A DNA stretch of 64,000 nucleotides from Methylohalomonas lacus (GCF_024808875.1 NZ_JANUCT010000009.1:1-64000), one strand, 5' to 3'. Positions 18,853-28,866 are shown, counted from the first letter of the stretch. The notes: generated by a model not told the origin, from the sequence alone. Numbers and translations are program-made.

Positions 18853-18964
18853 GATGTTAGCGAAGTACGCGGTGACTACCTATACTCTAGACCAGTTCGG
18901 TCGGCGGCGGATTCCGCACTGCCGGAGCCGATATCCACTGGCTCAAACGAATACTCATTGGACC

Positions 18965-19780
18965 ATGAACAGTACCGACAAGTTTAGCAATCATGTCCGC
19001 GAACCGGCGGTGGCGGGCCTATTCTACCCGGGCACCGCCACCGAGCTGCGTGCCAGTGTCGAACGCTGTCTGGCGCAGATCCCCGGCGACGCCGCTACAC
19101 CACAGGCCAAGGCGATCATAGCCCCGCACGCCGGCTACGTCTTTTCCGGCACGGTAGCGGCGCGGGCCTACGCCGGCTGGCGCGATCTCGGCGACCCGAT
19201 CAGCCGCGTGGTTGTACTGGGGCCGTCACACCGCGTCTACCTGCGCGGCATGGCGCTGCCGGCCAGTAGCGCCTTCATCACGCCGCTCGGCCGTGTCGAT
19301 ATCGACCGCGAACTGGCAGAACGCGTCCGGACCATGCCGGATGTCGTCATCGATGACACACCGCACGCCGCCGAACACAGTATCGAGGTGCAACTGCCGT
19401 TTCTGCAGACGCTGTTTCGCAACTTCGAGTTGCTGCCAGTCGTTGTCGGTGATGCCCGCGCAACATCCGTGGCGAGGCTGCTCGAACAGGTCTGGGGCGG
19501 CCCGGAGACGCGCATTGTCATCAGCACCGACCTGAGCCACTACCAGAACTACACTGCGGCCAATGCCATCGACAGCGCCACCAGCGCCGCGATCCGGACA
19601 TTGCAATACGAGGCCATCGGCCCGGAACAGGCCTGTGGCTGCATGCCGTTGCGCGGTCTGCTTTATTACGCCCGCGAGCATGGCCTGCGTATTGATGAGC
19701 TGGCGCGCTGCAATTCCGGTGACACCGCCGGGCCGCGCGATCAGGTCGTTGGTTACGCCGCCTACGCCCTGCACGACTAG
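18965..19780 (+). CDS. amrB: AmmeMemoRadiSam system protein B (Memo family)
   Basis: About 271 residues from the ATG at 18965 (the frame is open further upstream). It has the Memo-family fold, related to extradiol dioxygenases: VREPAVAGLFYPG at the start, IIAPHAGYVFSGTVAARAY, VVVLGPSHRVYLRGMALP, HAAEHSIEVQLPFLQ and STDLSHYQNY. Conserved His residues in APHAGY, GPSH and AAEHSIE match the metal-site histidines of the family. It is divergent from the radical SAM gene and four bases ahead of protein A. A TATACT at 18881-18886 may be its -10 element. Confidence 0.92.
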   Translation: MNSTDKFSNHVREPAVAGLFYPGTATELRASVERCLAQIPGDAATPQAKAIIAPHAGYVFSGTVAARAYAGWRDLGDPISRVVVLGPSHRVYLRGMALPASSAFITPLGRVDIDRELAERVRTMPDVVIDDTPHAAEHSIEVQLPFLQTLFRNFELLPVVVGDARATSVARLLEQVWGGPETRIVISTDLSHYQNYTAANAIDSATSAAIRTLQYEAIGPEQACGCMPLRGLLYYAREHGLRIDELARCNSGDTAGPRDQVVGYAAYALHD

Positions 19781-19784
19781 CAGC

Positions 19785-20360
19785 ATGCCGGTTCAACAGG
19801 CGATTGATGACAGTGCCCTGCTGGCACTGGCCCGGCAGACGATAGCAACGGGACTCGAGCAGCACTGCCTGTGCCTGCCCGATGTCGAGACTTACTCAGA
19901 GCGTTGGCGCGAAGACACAGCGAGTTTTGTCACATTGAAACTGGCCGGCGATCTGCGCGGTTGCATCGGCACACTCGAAGCGGTCGAACCGCTGGTCACG
20001 AACGTCGCGCGCAACGCCTACAACGCCGCATTCAATGATCCGCGTTTCCCGCCGCTGACCGCCGTTGAGTTACCGCTGGCGCGTCTCAGCGTGTCATTGC
20101 TGACCGCGCCGGAACCGCTGGCATTCACCACGGAAAGCGACTTGCTGGAACAACTGCAGCCGCACAGCGACGGACTGATCATCGAGCGCGGTCAACAGCA
20201 CGCCACGTTCCTGCCGACGGTATGGGACAGCGTGAAAACCCCGGTACAGTTTCTCCAGGCGCTGAAACAGAAGGCGGGACTGTCGCCCGATACGCAGCCC
20301 GAACGGGCCTGGCGCTATCGCACGCAAACTTGGCAGGAGCCGGATCCGGCGCCCGGTTAG
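19785..20360 (+). CDS. amrA: AmmeMemoRadiSam system protein A (AMMECR1 family)
   Basis: A 191-residue protein from the ATG four bases after the amrB stop, so probably translationally coupled. Family features are FVTLKLAGDLRGCIGTLEA with the conserved LRGCIG core, ARNAYNAAFNDPRFPPLTAVEL, and a C-terminal FLPTVWDSVKTPVQFLQAL. AMMECR1-like proteins have no established reaction; LRGCIG is thought to mark the functional site. It completes the three-protein set with Memo and the radical SAM enzyme. Its end overlaps the convergent TPR lipoprotein gene by four bases. Confidence 0.92.
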   Translation: MPVQQAIDDSALLALARQTIATGLEQHCLCLPDVETYSERWREDTASFVTLKLAGDLRGCIGTLEAVEPLVTNVARNAYNAAFNDPRFPPLTAVELPLARLSVSLLTAPEPLAFTTESDLLEQLQPHSDGLIIERGQQHATFLPTVWDSVKTPVQFLQALKQKAGLSPDTQPERAWRYRTQTWQEPDPAPG

Positions 20361-20968
20361 CCCTGTTGCGCACCCAGCTGACGCGCGTTACGGCGCGCGC
20401 GTTCGGCCTCGGCTTCATTACCGAGCGCACTGTAGGCGCGGGCCAGCAATTCCCAGTTCCCGGCCATCAGACGACGATTCCCCGACGCCAGCGCATTCGA
20501 CTTGTTGGCCAGATCGATCGCCGCCTGGTAGTCGCCCTGCTGCAGGCGCAGTACGCCCAGACGATGCCATAGCCAGGGATTTTTCGGTTCGATGCGCAAG
20601 GCGCGTTCCAGATTGGCAGCGGCCTTTTCATCCTCGCCGCCGGCGGCCTGCTCACGCGCCGTTTCCAGCAGGGCTACGACCGCCGGACTGGCTGTCGCCC
20701 GCTCGGGGGCCGGCTCCGGCGCCTTGACCGGCCGATCCGCAGCCGCCGTGTCACGCTCATCGCGTTCCGGGTCGCCTTCCGGCAGTGGTAACTTTTCCAT
20801 CTCCGGCGCCGGCAGGCGCGATTCCACCGGTGCCTTGCGTTCCGACTCGGTCGCCGGCGGTGGCTGGCGCGAATCGGTCGGTGTGCGGCTGGCCGGCGGC
20901 CCGAATGAACAGGCACTACTGACCGCGAGAGCGGCAAGCAGGAGCGGCGGGAACAATAATCTCTGCAT
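20357..20968 (-). CDS. TPR-containing lipoprotein
   Basis: A 203-residue protein with a signal peptide ending at a lipobox (VSSACS, Cys about residue 20). A Pro/Glu/Arg-rich disordered stretch follows, then two to three tetratricopeptide repeats from about residue 95 (AREQAAGGEDEKAAANLERA, NPWLWHRLGVLRLQQGDYQAA). It is probably an envelope scaffold protein. It lies 12 bp downstream of mrcB, suggesting co-transcription and a possible cell-wall role. Confidence 0.8.
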   Translation of the reverse strand: MQRLLFPPLLLAALAVSSACSFGPPASRTPTDSRQPPPATESERKAPVESRLPAPEMEKLPLPEGDPERDERDTAAADRPVKAPEPAPERATASPAVVALLETAREQAAGGEDEKAAANLERALRIEPKNPWLWHRLGVLRLQQGDYQAAIDLANKSNALASGNRRLMAGNWELLARAYSALGNEAEAERARRNARQLGAQQG

Positions 20969-20980
20969 GGCGCGATTGTA

Positions 20981-23275
20981 TTAGAAAAAGCGATCAAAGA
21001 ACCGCTTCACGGGATTCGATTCGTGACACGGTTCAAAACCTTCCGGCAGATGCGGTTCGATGAACGGAAAGGCCGACGCGCCCTTGCAATCGTCATCCGT
21101 GCGCTTGCCGTCGATCACTTTCTGCCAGCGCACACCAGCGGGTGGCGTCAGGGTCAGCGGTTGCGGCGATTCCGCCAGCATCAGATCGATCCAGACCTGC
21201 AACGCGCCGCTGCTGCCGGTCAGGCCGGTGGGCCTGTTGTCATCACGCCCCACCCAGACCACGGCCAGCTTGTCACTGCCGTAACCGGCAAACCAGCTGT
21301 CACGCAGGTCGTTCGTGGTCCCGGTCTTGCCCGCCAGTGGCATCAGGTTCGGCAACCGTGCGCGTGCCGATTGCGCGGTACCACGCTCAATAACCTGGGT
21401 CAGCAGGAATGTCGTCAGGTAACTGGCCTTCAGCGGTGCCACCTGGTCGACCGACAGTGAATAGCGGCTCAGTGATTCGCCCTCGCTGTCCATGACCGCG
21501 ACGATCGACTTCAACGGCGTACGGAAACCACCGGCGGCAAAAACCTGGTACATCTGCGCCACCTGTACGGGCGACATGTCCACGCTGCCGAGCATAATGG
21601 ACGGATAGGCCGGTACGGACAGCCCCGGCAACAGTGTCTCGATCGTGTCGGCAACATTCTCGACACCGAGTTCGAGACCCAGATTGACCGTCGCCAGATT
21701 GTAGGAATTGGCCAGGGCCAGATACAGCGGCACCTCGCCATGCAGCTCGCGATCATAATTGTCCGGCACCCATTCGCTGCCGTCGGGCTGCGGCAGCCGC
21801 ACCGGCGCATCCTCGATCGGCGTAATCACGCTGTAGCGCTGTGGCTGCATCAGAGCCGTCAGATACACGGCCGGTTTGATCAGCGAACCGACCGGCCGAT
21901 TTGCATCCAGTGCCCGATTGAAACCGGCGCCCTGCTCACCGCGCTGGCCGATCAACGCGGTGATCTCACCGGTATCGACGCTGGTCAGGACCACTGCCCC
22001 CTGCAAGTCGCGACTGCGTTCACCGACCTGTTCCAGTGCATCCAGGCGCTGTGCCAGTGCTGCATCGGCACGCCTTTGTGCGACCGGATCCATGGTGGTA
22101 AAGATGCGCAGTCCGGCATTCTGCAAATCGTCACTGGCGTATTCGCGATGCAACTGGCGCCGGACCAGGTCGACGAAAGCGGGATAACGATCCGAGGTCC
22201 AGCCGGGTGCATCACTAACACCCAGCGGCTTTCCCTGTAAGCGTTCGGCCACGGCCGGCTCGATAAAATCCTGCTCGGCCATAAGCCGCAACACCAAATC
22301 GCGCCGCTCGCGGGCGCGTTCCGGGTGACGGCGGGGATTGTAATACGAGGCGCCACGTACCAGACCTACCAGCATGGCAAGCTGATCGGTGCGCAGCTCG
22401 GTCAGCGGCCGGCGAAAATAAAACTCGGCGGCCAGGCCAAAGCCGTGAATCGCATTGTTGCCCTGCTGTCCCAGGTAGACTTCGTTTATATAGGCCTCGA
22501 GGATCGCCTGCTTGTCATAATGCAGTTCCAGTGACAGCGCCATGATCGCTTCGTTGAATTTTCGCCACAGACTGCGATCCTGGGTCAGGTAAAAGTTCTT
22601 CACCAGCTGCTGCGTCAGGGTACTGCCACCCTGGCGAATATCACCGGCCAGCAGGTTGACCCAGGCGGCACGGACTATGGCCAGCGGATCGATTCCGTGG
22701 TGCGAATAGAAATTCCGATCCTCAACCGCAATCAGGGCATCGACCAATGGCTGCGGTATCTGCTCACCGCGCACCAGAATGCGGTCCTCGTGATGCTCCG
22801 GATAGATCTTGCCGATGACCTGCGGTTCCAGCCGCAATACCGGAATAGTCTCGCCACCGGTCGCTGATATCGAGCTGATGCCGCCGGCATCGAACTGCAG
22901 TAACGCATAGCGGCCTTGCTCAACCGCGTCGGGGAAACTGAAATTGCGACTGTGCAAGCCAACTCGCGTGGCACTGACGGCATATTCACCCGGCTCATCA
23001 GCCCGCTGTACCCGTTCATAGCCCAGCGCTCTGAGTTCGGCCAGCAAGGCGTCACGTGTCAGATCCTGGCCGACATACAGTTCAAGCGGACGCGCATAGA
23101 CGCGTGCCGGCACAGCCCAGCGCTTGCCTTCAAAGGCAGTACGGACCTGGTAGTCCAGCCATAGGACGTAGACCGCGGCGATAGCGCCAAACGCGATGAC
23201 CAGTGATAACCACAGACCGAGACGGGAAGTTCGACGGGCGTTCTTTTTACGTTGACGACGTTTGGGTTTGGACAT
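20981..23275 (-). CDS. mrcB: Penicillin-binding protein 1B (bifunctional)
   Basis: A 764-residue class A PBP. A basic cytoplasmic tail (MSKPKRRQRKKNARRTSRLG) and one membrane anchor near residues 20-42 precede a UB2H-like region, the glycosyltransferase domain (VEDRNFYSHHGID, GGSTLTQQLVKNF) and the transpeptidase domain with SLIK (nucleophilic Ser), SYN and KTGTT. It polymerises and cross-links peptidoglycan in the periplasm. The following TPR lipoprotein could be a partner, by proximity only. Confidence 0.96.
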   Translation of the reverse strand: MSKPKRRQRKKNARRTSRLGLWLSLVIAFGAIAAVYVLWLDYQVRTAFEGKRWAVPARVYARPLELYVGQDLTRDALLAELRALGYERVQRADEPGEYAVSATRVGLHSRNFSFPDAVEQGRYALLQFDAGGISSISATGGETIPVLRLEPQVIGKIYPEHHEDRILVRGEQIPQPLVDALIAVEDRNFYSHHGIDPLAIVRAAWVNLLAGDIRQGGSTLTQQLVKNFYLTQDRSLWRKFNEAIMALSLELHYDKQAILEAYINEVYLGQQGNNAIHGFGLAAEFYFRRPLTELRTDQLAMLVGLVRGASYYNPRRHPERARERRDLVLRLMAEQDFIEPAVAERLQGKPLGVSDAPGWTSDRYPAFVDLVRRQLHREYASDDLQNAGLRIFTTMDPVAQRRADAALAQRLDALEQVGERSRDLQGAVVLTSVDTGEITALIGQRGEQGAGFNRALDANRPVGSLIKPAVYLTALMQPQRYSVITPIEDAPVRLPQPDGSEWVPDNYDRELHGEVPLYLALANSYNLATVNLGLELGVENVADTIETLLPGLSVPAYPSIMLGSVDMSPVQVAQMYQVFAAGGFRTPLKSIVAVMDSEGESLSRYSLSVDQVAPLKASYLTTFLLTQVIERGTAQSARARLPNLMPLAGKTGTTNDLRDSWFAGYGSDKLAVVWVGRDDNRPTGLTGSSGALQVWIDLMLAESPQPLTLTPPAGVRWQKVIDGKRTDDDCKGASAFPFIEPHLPEGFEPCHESNPVKRFFDRFF

Positions 23276-23370
23276 GGAATCTGAACAGACAGTGATTCAA
23301 GCAAGTGTCGAAAATTCGACAGTCAGGGGCAAATTGCTTTGTGGTCGGAAATTCTAACCGATAATGAAAA

Positions 23371-23396
23371 AGGGCCCCATATCACTATGGGGCCCT
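23371..23396 (-). terminator. Rho-independent terminator after the histone-like gene
   Basis: A perfect 11-bp stem (AGGGCCCCATA / TATGGGGCCCT, 23371-23381 with 23386-23396) with TCAC loop is followed on the minus strand by T5. It ends 25 bp beyond the -1-frame stop of the histone-like gene but about 150 bp beyond the zero-frame stop. Confidence 0.92.
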
Positions 23397-23421
23397 CAAT
23401 GAATAACTACCAACCGGCCGC

Positions 23422-23552
23422 TCAGATTTTTTTCGCCGCAGCCAGTTTCCTGGCTATTTCACGGCGCCTCTGCTGACGCGCCCTGATGGTTGCCTGCGCC
23501 TCGCGGCGCCGCTCAGAGTCGCGTCTGGCCGGCGTCTCAGCTTCACGCCTTA
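23422..23552 (-). CDS. Putative -1 frameshift extension of the histone-like protein
   Basis: In the frame reached by a -1 slip at the end of the histone-like gene, 43 codons (VRREAETPARRDSERRREAQ through IARKLAAAKKI) run open to a TGA at 23422-23424. This part is strongly basic and alanine-rich, in keeping with the upstream protein, and has no ATG, GTG or TTG of its own, so it can be translated only by fusion. The transcription terminator directly follows. The alternative is a recent indel or a homopolymer sequencing error splitting one 173-residue gene. Confidence 0.55.
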
Positions 23553-23942
23553 CTTTTTTTTCGTCCGGCGCTTGGCCTTCTTCTTGGTAGTCTTCTTCTT
23601 GCTGGCTTTCTTCTTGGTAGCCTTCTTCTTGGCTACCTTTTTCTTGGCCTTCTTCTTGGTGGCCTTCTTCTTGGCCGCCTTTTTCTTGGCCTTCTTCTTG
23701 GTAGCCTTCTTCTTGGCTACCTTCTTCTTAGCCTTCTTCTTGGTAGCTTTCTTCTTGGCCGCCTTTTTCTTGGCCTTCTTCTTGGTAGCCTTCTTCTTGG
23801 CTACCTTCTTCTTGGCAGCCGTTTTCTTCTTGGCTGCCTTCTTCTTGGCGGTCTTCTTCTTAGCTACCTTCTTCTTGGCCACCTTCTTCTTGGCGGCCGT
23901 CTTCTTCTTACTGCGAGTTGTCTTCTTCTTACTAATTGCCAT
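23550..23942 (-). CDS. Lysine-rich histone H1-like nucleoid protein
   Basis: A 130-residue protein made almost wholly of Lys, Ala and Thr, starting MAISKKKTTRSKKKTAAKKK. AKKKATKKKAKKKVAKKK-type modules repeat at both protein and DNA level. Such tails resemble eukaryotic H1 C termini and AlgP/Hc-like bacterial proteins, which bind DNA non-specifically. A GGGGAG ribosome-binding site precedes the ATG. The zero frame ends on A AAA AAG and UAA, a -1 slippery heptamer. A TATAAT promoter with phased A tracts lies upstream. Confidence 0.85.
   Translation of the reverse strand: MAISKKKTTRSKKKTAAKKKVAKKKVAKKKTAKKKAAKKKTAAKKKVAKKKATKKKAKKKAAKKKATKKKAKKKVAKKKATKKKAKKKAAKKKATKKKAKKKVAKKKATKKKASKKKTTKKKAKRRTKKK
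23553..23559 (-). other. A AAA AAG slippery heptamer (putative -1 frameshift site)
   Basis: The heptamer is read in the zero frame as AAA AAA AAG and is followed at once by the stop UAA. The same heptamer drives -1 frameshifting in E. coli dnaX and in several insertion sequences. Downstream sequence can form short hairpins, GGCGT/ACGCC and GCGCC-GCGA-GGCGC with a GNRA loop. I see no upstream Shine-Dalgarno-like stimulator. Confidence 0.5.
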
Positions 23943-24021
23943 AACGATTGACTCCCCGTTTGGTCCTGTTTGGCGTTTAAGTCCTGTTAGCTACAGCAGA
24001 TGAAAACAGAACTTGCAACTT

Positions 24022-24070
24022 ATTATAGTAATCTTTTTTTCATTTTCTAATTTTTTTTGCAATTTTTTTC
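24022..24070 (-). promoter_or_regulatory. Promoter with phased A tracts before the histone-like gene
   Basis: On the minus strand TATAAT (24022-24027) is preceded at 16 bp by TAGAAA (24044-24049). Four A tracts of 4-8 bases, centred near 24037, 24044, 24054 and 24066, overlap and precede it with roughly helical spacing. They could act as an UP element or bend the DNA. Confidence 0.5.
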
Positions 24071-24157
24071 ATCTGGTGCTATCGCAAGACCAGGCGATGG
24101 CGGTCCACTAACGCTACGATCGGTTCATCGATCAGCGTTCATGCAAGCCGACATAAG

Positions 24158-24856
<699 letters not shown>

Positions 24857-24898
24857 CTATGTTATTTAATGCGGGAATTCTGCGATTTTTCGGTCAGC

Positions 24899-25306
24899 GT
24901 GAAAATAGAACTCGACAGTCAGGCCGATGCCGGCAATCGCATAGAGGCCTACAGCCCCGGCCAGATCGTTATTGCCGAGCGGCACTATAACACGAGCCTT
25001 ATTGTCAGCCCCGAGCAGCTTGTCAGTGACTGGCCGCCGCAACAGTGGTCCGATCTTGCGGCGCATCATCTTGATGCGGTCATCGAACTGCAGCCGGAGA
25101 TCATCATCATCGGTACCGGCCGGCACCTGCATTTTCCCGCCAATGACGTGCTGCAGCCGTTGCTGAACGGCGAGTTCGGCTACGAGATCATGGACACCGG
25201 TGCCGCGTGTCGCTGTTATAACGTGCTGGCCACCGAGGGCCGGCGCGTCGTGGCGGCGTTGATGATGATCGAGACCGGGGACGCAGGCACAATCAATGAA
25301 CGGTGA
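24899..25306 (+). CDS. Mth938-like domain protein (DUF498)
   Basis: About 135 residues from a GTG start at 24899 (VKIELDSQADAGNRIEAYSP); upstream in-frame ATGs at 24854 and 24869 are alternatives. Family signatures are YNTSLIVSPEQLVSDW, PEIIIIGTGRHLHFP and GEFGYEIMDTGAACRCYNVLATEGRRVVAALMMIE. The fold is a small alpha/beta domain of unknown reaction, related to a mitochondrial complex I assembly factor. It is on the opposite strand from adk and rpoS and seems monocistronic. Confidence 0.85.
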   Translation: MKIELDSQADAGNRIEAYSPGQIVIAERHYNTSLIVSPEQLVSDWPPQQWSDLAAHHLDAVIELQPEIIIIGTGRHLHFPANDVLQPLLNGEFGYEIMDTGAACRCYNVLATEGRRVVAALMMIETGDAGTINER

Positions 25307-25362
25307 CCGAATACCGTGCGTCGGTATTGTCAATCACTATGCACCAGTCACTGATTACCGCG

Positions 25363-26406
25363 CTAGCTCTCTGAAAACAGCGCCTCGACCGAGAAACCCT
25401 CACGCTCGAGTATCTGCCGCAGACGCTTGATCGCCTCGATCTGGATCTGGCGCACGCGCTCGCGCGTGACGCCGAGTTCATTGCCGATTTCTTCCAGCGT
25501 CGCGACTTCGCGGCCATGCAGACCGAAACGATGTTCGACCACGGCACACTGCTTGTCGGTAAGCTGGGATAACCAGGTATCGATATGGCGTTGGATGTCG
25601 CTATTTTGCAACAGCAACGAGGGATCGAGGTTGTGCTCGTCGGGGATCATGTCGAGCAGGGACTTGTCGGAGTCATAGCCGGCCGGGGTATCCACCGAGG
25701 TAACGCGCTCGTTCAGACCGAGCATGCGTTTCACCTCCTCGATCGGCCGATCCAGCATTTGCGCGACGTCTTCCGGATTGGGTTCACGATCCAGCTGCTG
25801 TGCGAGCTTGCGCGCGGCACGCAGGTAGATATTGATTTCCTTGACGACGTGGATCGGCAAACGCACTGTACGGGTCTGGTTCATCAGCGCCCGCTCGATG
25901 GTCTGGCGGATCCACCAGGTGGCGTAGGTGGAAAACCGGAAACCCTTTTCCGGATCGAACTTCTCGACCGCGCGAATCAGACCGAGATTGCCCTCCTCGA
26001 TCAAATCCAGCAGCGCCAGGCCGCGGTTCATGTAACGCCGCGCGATTTTCACGACCAGCCGCAGATTGCTCTCGATCATGCGCCGGCGCGCGGCCGGATC
26101 ACCCTTGCGCGACAGCCGCGCGTAGTAGACCTCCTCTTCCGCGCTCAGCAGCGGCGAAAAACCGATTTCGCTCAGATACAGGCGGGTGGCGTCGAGCTCG
26201 CCCTCGGGAATGGTGCCGGCGCTGTAGGAACTCTTCGTTTCAGCCGTAGCAGGGGCGGTGACCGCTTCGGGTTCGGTGTCGCCGTCATCGGCCTCAAAAT
26301 CGGCGCCCTTGTCGTTGTCAGCGAACTGTTCGACGTCGCTGTCATAAATCTCGGAGGGATTCTCTTCCTCGTTAGTCTGGCTTTCCTTGGAATCGACGCG
26401 AGGCAT
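25363..26406 (-). CDS. rpoS: Stationary-phase sigma factor RpoS
   Basis: A 347-residue group 2 sigma factor. An acidic N-terminal region precedes region 1.2 ([21 protein letters not shown]), region 2 ([54 protein letters not shown]), region 3, and region 4.2 with the helix-turn-helix [19 protein letters not shown] near residues 304-322. The RpoS identity is supported by the nlpD-pcm-surE genes directly upstream. It should direct the general stress and stationary-phase programme. A promoter inside nlpD is common in relatives but was not identified. Confidence 0.97.
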   Translation of the reverse strand: MPRVDSKESQTNEEENPSEIYDSDVEQFADNDKGADFEADDGDTEPEAVTAPATAETKSSYSAGTIPEGELDATRLYLSEIGFSPLLSAEEEVYYARLSRKGDPAARRRMIESNLRLVVKIARRYMNRGLALLDLIEEGNLGLIRAVEKFDPEKGFRFSTYATWWIRQTIERALMNQTRTVRLPIHVVKEINIYLRAARKLAQQLDREPNPEDVAQMLDRPIEEVKRMLGLNERVTSVDTPAGYDSDKSLLDMIPDEHNLDPSLLLQNSDIQRHIDTWLSQLTDKQCAVVEHRFGLHGREVATLEEIGNELGVTRERVRQIQIEAIKRLRQILEREGFSVEALFSES

Positions 26407-26432
26407 GAGTAAACAGGGATCAGCGGTTAACG

Positions 26433-27329
26433 CTAACCCTGCCGGTCCGGCAGATGTTGGAGTGGATCGATGGGCTGACCGTCGCGGCGTATCTCAAAAT
26501 GCAAAGCGGCAGCACCATCACTGGCTGCCCCCATTGTCGCAATTTTCTGACCGCCCTTGACACTGTCACCTTCTTTAACAAGCAACTCATTGTTGTGCGC
26601 ATAGGCACTGAGGTATGTGGCATTGTGTTTGATGATAATAAGCTTTCCGTAGCCGATAAGTCCACTCCCACTGTACACCACCTGGCCGGCGGCGGCAGCA
26701 GCGATCGGCTGTTTCAGGCGGCCGCTGATCTTGATGCCCTTTTCGCCGGTTGGCGATTTCGCCCGCACCAGCTTGCCTTCGGTCGGCCATGACCACTGCA
26801 CCGGCCCGTCAGCAGCCGCCTGTTTGTCGCCGCCAGTGGGTTGGGCCGCAGCCTGCCGGCGCTGTTCGGGTTGTTGTTTCGCCTCGCTGCGCGGCAGCGG
26901 CGGTGACGGCTTTTTATCAGTACTGGAACGGCTCAGCGGCGGTGACGGCGCACCGCGTGTTGTCTTGGCCGCAGCCGCGACCGACTGGCCGGTTGGCGGT
27001 CGCAGACGGATGCGATCGCCGGGATAGATGGTGTACGGCTGACGAATGTTGTTCCAGCGGGCGACATTGCGATAGTCGAGCCCGTAGCGCCAGGCCACAC
27101 CATAAAGTGTGTCGCCACGGCTGACGATATGCTGACCACTGGCCGGTATCGCACGTTGCTCACGAGCGCGCTGCTGGCTGCTGTCAGCGTCGCGCGCCGT
27201 CACCCCGGGGCCACTGACCGGCGCCCGGCCACTGCCGGCACAACCGTATACAAACGCCATCAGCAGCAATACGACCCAGACACCGGCCAAAGGCAAAGCA
27301 TGGCGCCCGGTGCATGGCGATGTACGCAT
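26433..27329 (-). CDS. nlpD: NlpD-like LysM/M23 lipoprotein
   Basis: A 298-residue lipoprotein with a lipobox (VYGCAGS). A LysM domain at about residues 65-110 ([28 protein letters not shown]) is followed by a Pro/Gln/Lys-rich linker and a C-terminal M23/LytM domain. The second HxH motif of active M23 peptidases reads ALHFE, lacking its first His, so the domain is probably catalytically inactive and acts as an activator of cell-wall amidases, as known for NlpD. It sits 26 bp before rpoS and directly after pcm. Confidence 0.93.
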   Translation of the reverse strand: MRTSPCTGRHALPLAGVWVVLLLMAFVYGCAGSGRAPVSGPGVTARDADSSQQRAREQRAIPASGQHIVSRGDTLYGVAWRYGLDYRNVARWNNIRQPYTIYPGDRIRLRPPTGQSVAAAAKTTRGAPSPPLSRSSTDKKPSPPLPRSEAKQQPEQRRQAAAQPTGGDKQAAADGPVQWSWPTEGKLVRAKSPTGEKGIKISGRLKQPIAAAAAGQVVYSGSGLIGYGKLIIIKHNATYLSAYAHNNELLVKEGDSVKGGQKIATMGAASDGAAALHFEIRRDGQPIDPLQHLPDRQG

Positions 27330-28004
27330 TCAGACAAGCCCTTCCAGCATTGGCACGAAACTTACCATATCCAGCGGCGTTTCTTCATAGCTGTCATCGG
27401 CCTTGCGGGTGATCGCCAGCAGCTTCTGCTCACCACTGCGCCCGACCGGGATCAGCAAACGACCACCGACGGCCAACTGATCCAGCAACTGTTGCGGTAC
27501 ACCGATCGGTGCCGCTGTTACCAGGATACCGTCGAACGGTCCCTGCTCGGGCCAACCGAGATTGCCATCGGCGTACTTGGTGCGGATGTTGCGCAGACCG
27601 AGCGAATGAAAATGCTCACGTGCCCGATCCAGTAATGCGCTGATACGCTCAACCGTGTAAATCCGTTCCGCCAGACCGGCCAGTATCACCGTCTGGTAAC
27701 CGCAGCCGGTGCCGATCTCGAGGACCCGCTTCATCGTCTGACCGGGTGGCAACTCCTGCATCAATGCCTCGGTCATGCGCGCAACGATGTACGGCTGCGA
27801 GATGGTCTGGCCATAACCGATGGGCAGCGCCGTGTTTTCATAGGCGCGGCTGGACAGCGCTTCGTCGATGAAAATATGCCGTGGCACACGGCGCATGGCG
27901 TCGAGTATGCCTTCATCGCGAATGCCCATGGCGCGCAGCTTTTCCACCAGCCGGTCGCGTGCCCGCTGCGATGTCATGCCGATACCGGTAAAACGTTTAT
28001 TCAT
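27330..28004 (-). CDS. pcm: Protein-L-isoaspartate O-methyltransferase
   Basis: A 224-residue cytoplasmic enzyme that methylates L-isoaspartyl residues in aged proteins so they can revert to aspartate. The SAM-binding motif is [18 protein letters not shown] (about residues 81-98). The family's RVPRHIF and [18 protein letters not shown] are present. It overlaps surE by eight bases and runs straight into nlpD, the conserved surE-pcm-nlpD-rpoS unit. Two further PIMT-like genes occur at 40210 and 50391. Confidence 0.96.
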   Translation of the reverse strand: MNKRFTGIGMTSQRARDRLVEKLRAMGIRDEGILDAMRRVPRHIFIDEALSSRAYENTALPIGYGQTISQPYIVARMTEALMQELPPGQTMKRVLEIGTGCGYQTVILAGLAERIYTVERISALLDRAREHFHSLGLRNIRTKYADGNLGWPEQGPFDGILVTAAPIGVPQQLLDQLAVGGRLLIPVGRSGEQKLLAITRKADDSYEETPLDMVSFVPMLEGLV

Positions 28005-28755
28005 CGGCGTCGACTTCGTTCAGCCACGCGCCGAGCATTTCCATGCTGCTGTAACGGGTCAGATCCACTTGCATGGGCGTAACCGAGACGCAGCCGGCGC
28101 GCACGGCATGAAAATCCGTGCCGGGGCCGGCATCTTCCTCGCCACCGACCGGACCGACCCAGTAAACATCGCGACCGCGCGGATCCTGGGCCCGGATCGC
28201 GGGTTCGGATTTATGCCGGTGACCGAGGCGCGTCACCTCATAGCCAGCCAGTTCCGCGTAAGGGACGTCCGGTATATTCACGTTCAGCAGAACGTCATTC
28301 TGCAAGGGCCGCTTTTGCAGGTTATCGACCAGCCTGAGCACCACCTGTACCGCTGTGTCGTAATGATGCGGCGCGCTGCCGGTCAGTGATACCGCCATCG
28401 CCGGTATACCGAGGAAACGTCCTTCCATGGCCGCAGCCACCGTACCCGAATAGAGCACGTCGTCGCCGAGATTGGCGCCATTGTTGATGCCGCTGATCAC
28501 CATGTCCGGCTCCTCTTCGAGTAAACCGGTAATGGCCAGATGGACGCAGTCGGTGGGCGTGCCGTTGACGAAAATGAAACCGTTTGGTGCCTGTTGCGGC
28601 CGGATCGGCATATCCAGCGTCAGTGAATTGCTGGCGCCGCTACGATCGCGATCCGGCGCGACCACAGTGATCGTACCGATGGCCGCGACGGCCCGGGCCA
28701 GACAGGCAAGGCCCTCGGCCTGAAATCCATCATCGTTACTGAGCAGAAAATGCAT
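27997..28755 (-). CDS. surE: 5'/3'-nucleotidase SurE
   Basis: About 252 residues from the ATG at 28755 ([16 protein letters not shown]). The start carries the family metal-binding SNDDG motif; further signatures are [17 protein letters not shown] and [21 protein letters not shown]-like sequence. SurE dephosphorylates nucleoside monophosphates and short polyphosphates and supports stationary-phase survival. It is the first gene of the surE-pcm-nlpD-rpoS unit; truD, upstream of it in E. coli, is absent here. Confidence 0.95.
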   Translation of the reverse strand: MHFLLSNDDGFQAEGLACLARAVAAIGTITVVAPDRDRSGASNSLTLDMPIRPQQAPNGFIFVNGTPTDCVHLAITGLLEEEPDMVISGINNGANLGDDVLYSGTVAAAMEGRFLGIPAMAVSLTGSAPHHYDTAVQVVLRLVDNLQKRPLQNDVLLNVNIPDVPYAELAGYEVTRLGHRHKSEPAIRAQDPRGRDVYWVGPVGGEEDAGPGTDFHAVRAGCVSVTPMQVDLTRYSSMEMLGAWLNEVDADE

Positions 28756-28866
28756 GTCGGGCAGGTCAGTCCAGCGCCACCCGGCAGGGCGGCGGATTTG
28801 TGGCAAAAACGTTATTGTGCCTCGTGTCGGCGCATCCGTGAATAGCCAACACGTCCATCTGCAGCG

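Noticed and set aside
23570-23930. Regular short repeats resembling a CRISPR array or satellite
   Set aside because: The repeats have no unique spacers and translate on the minus strand into Lys/Ala modules of the histone-like protein.
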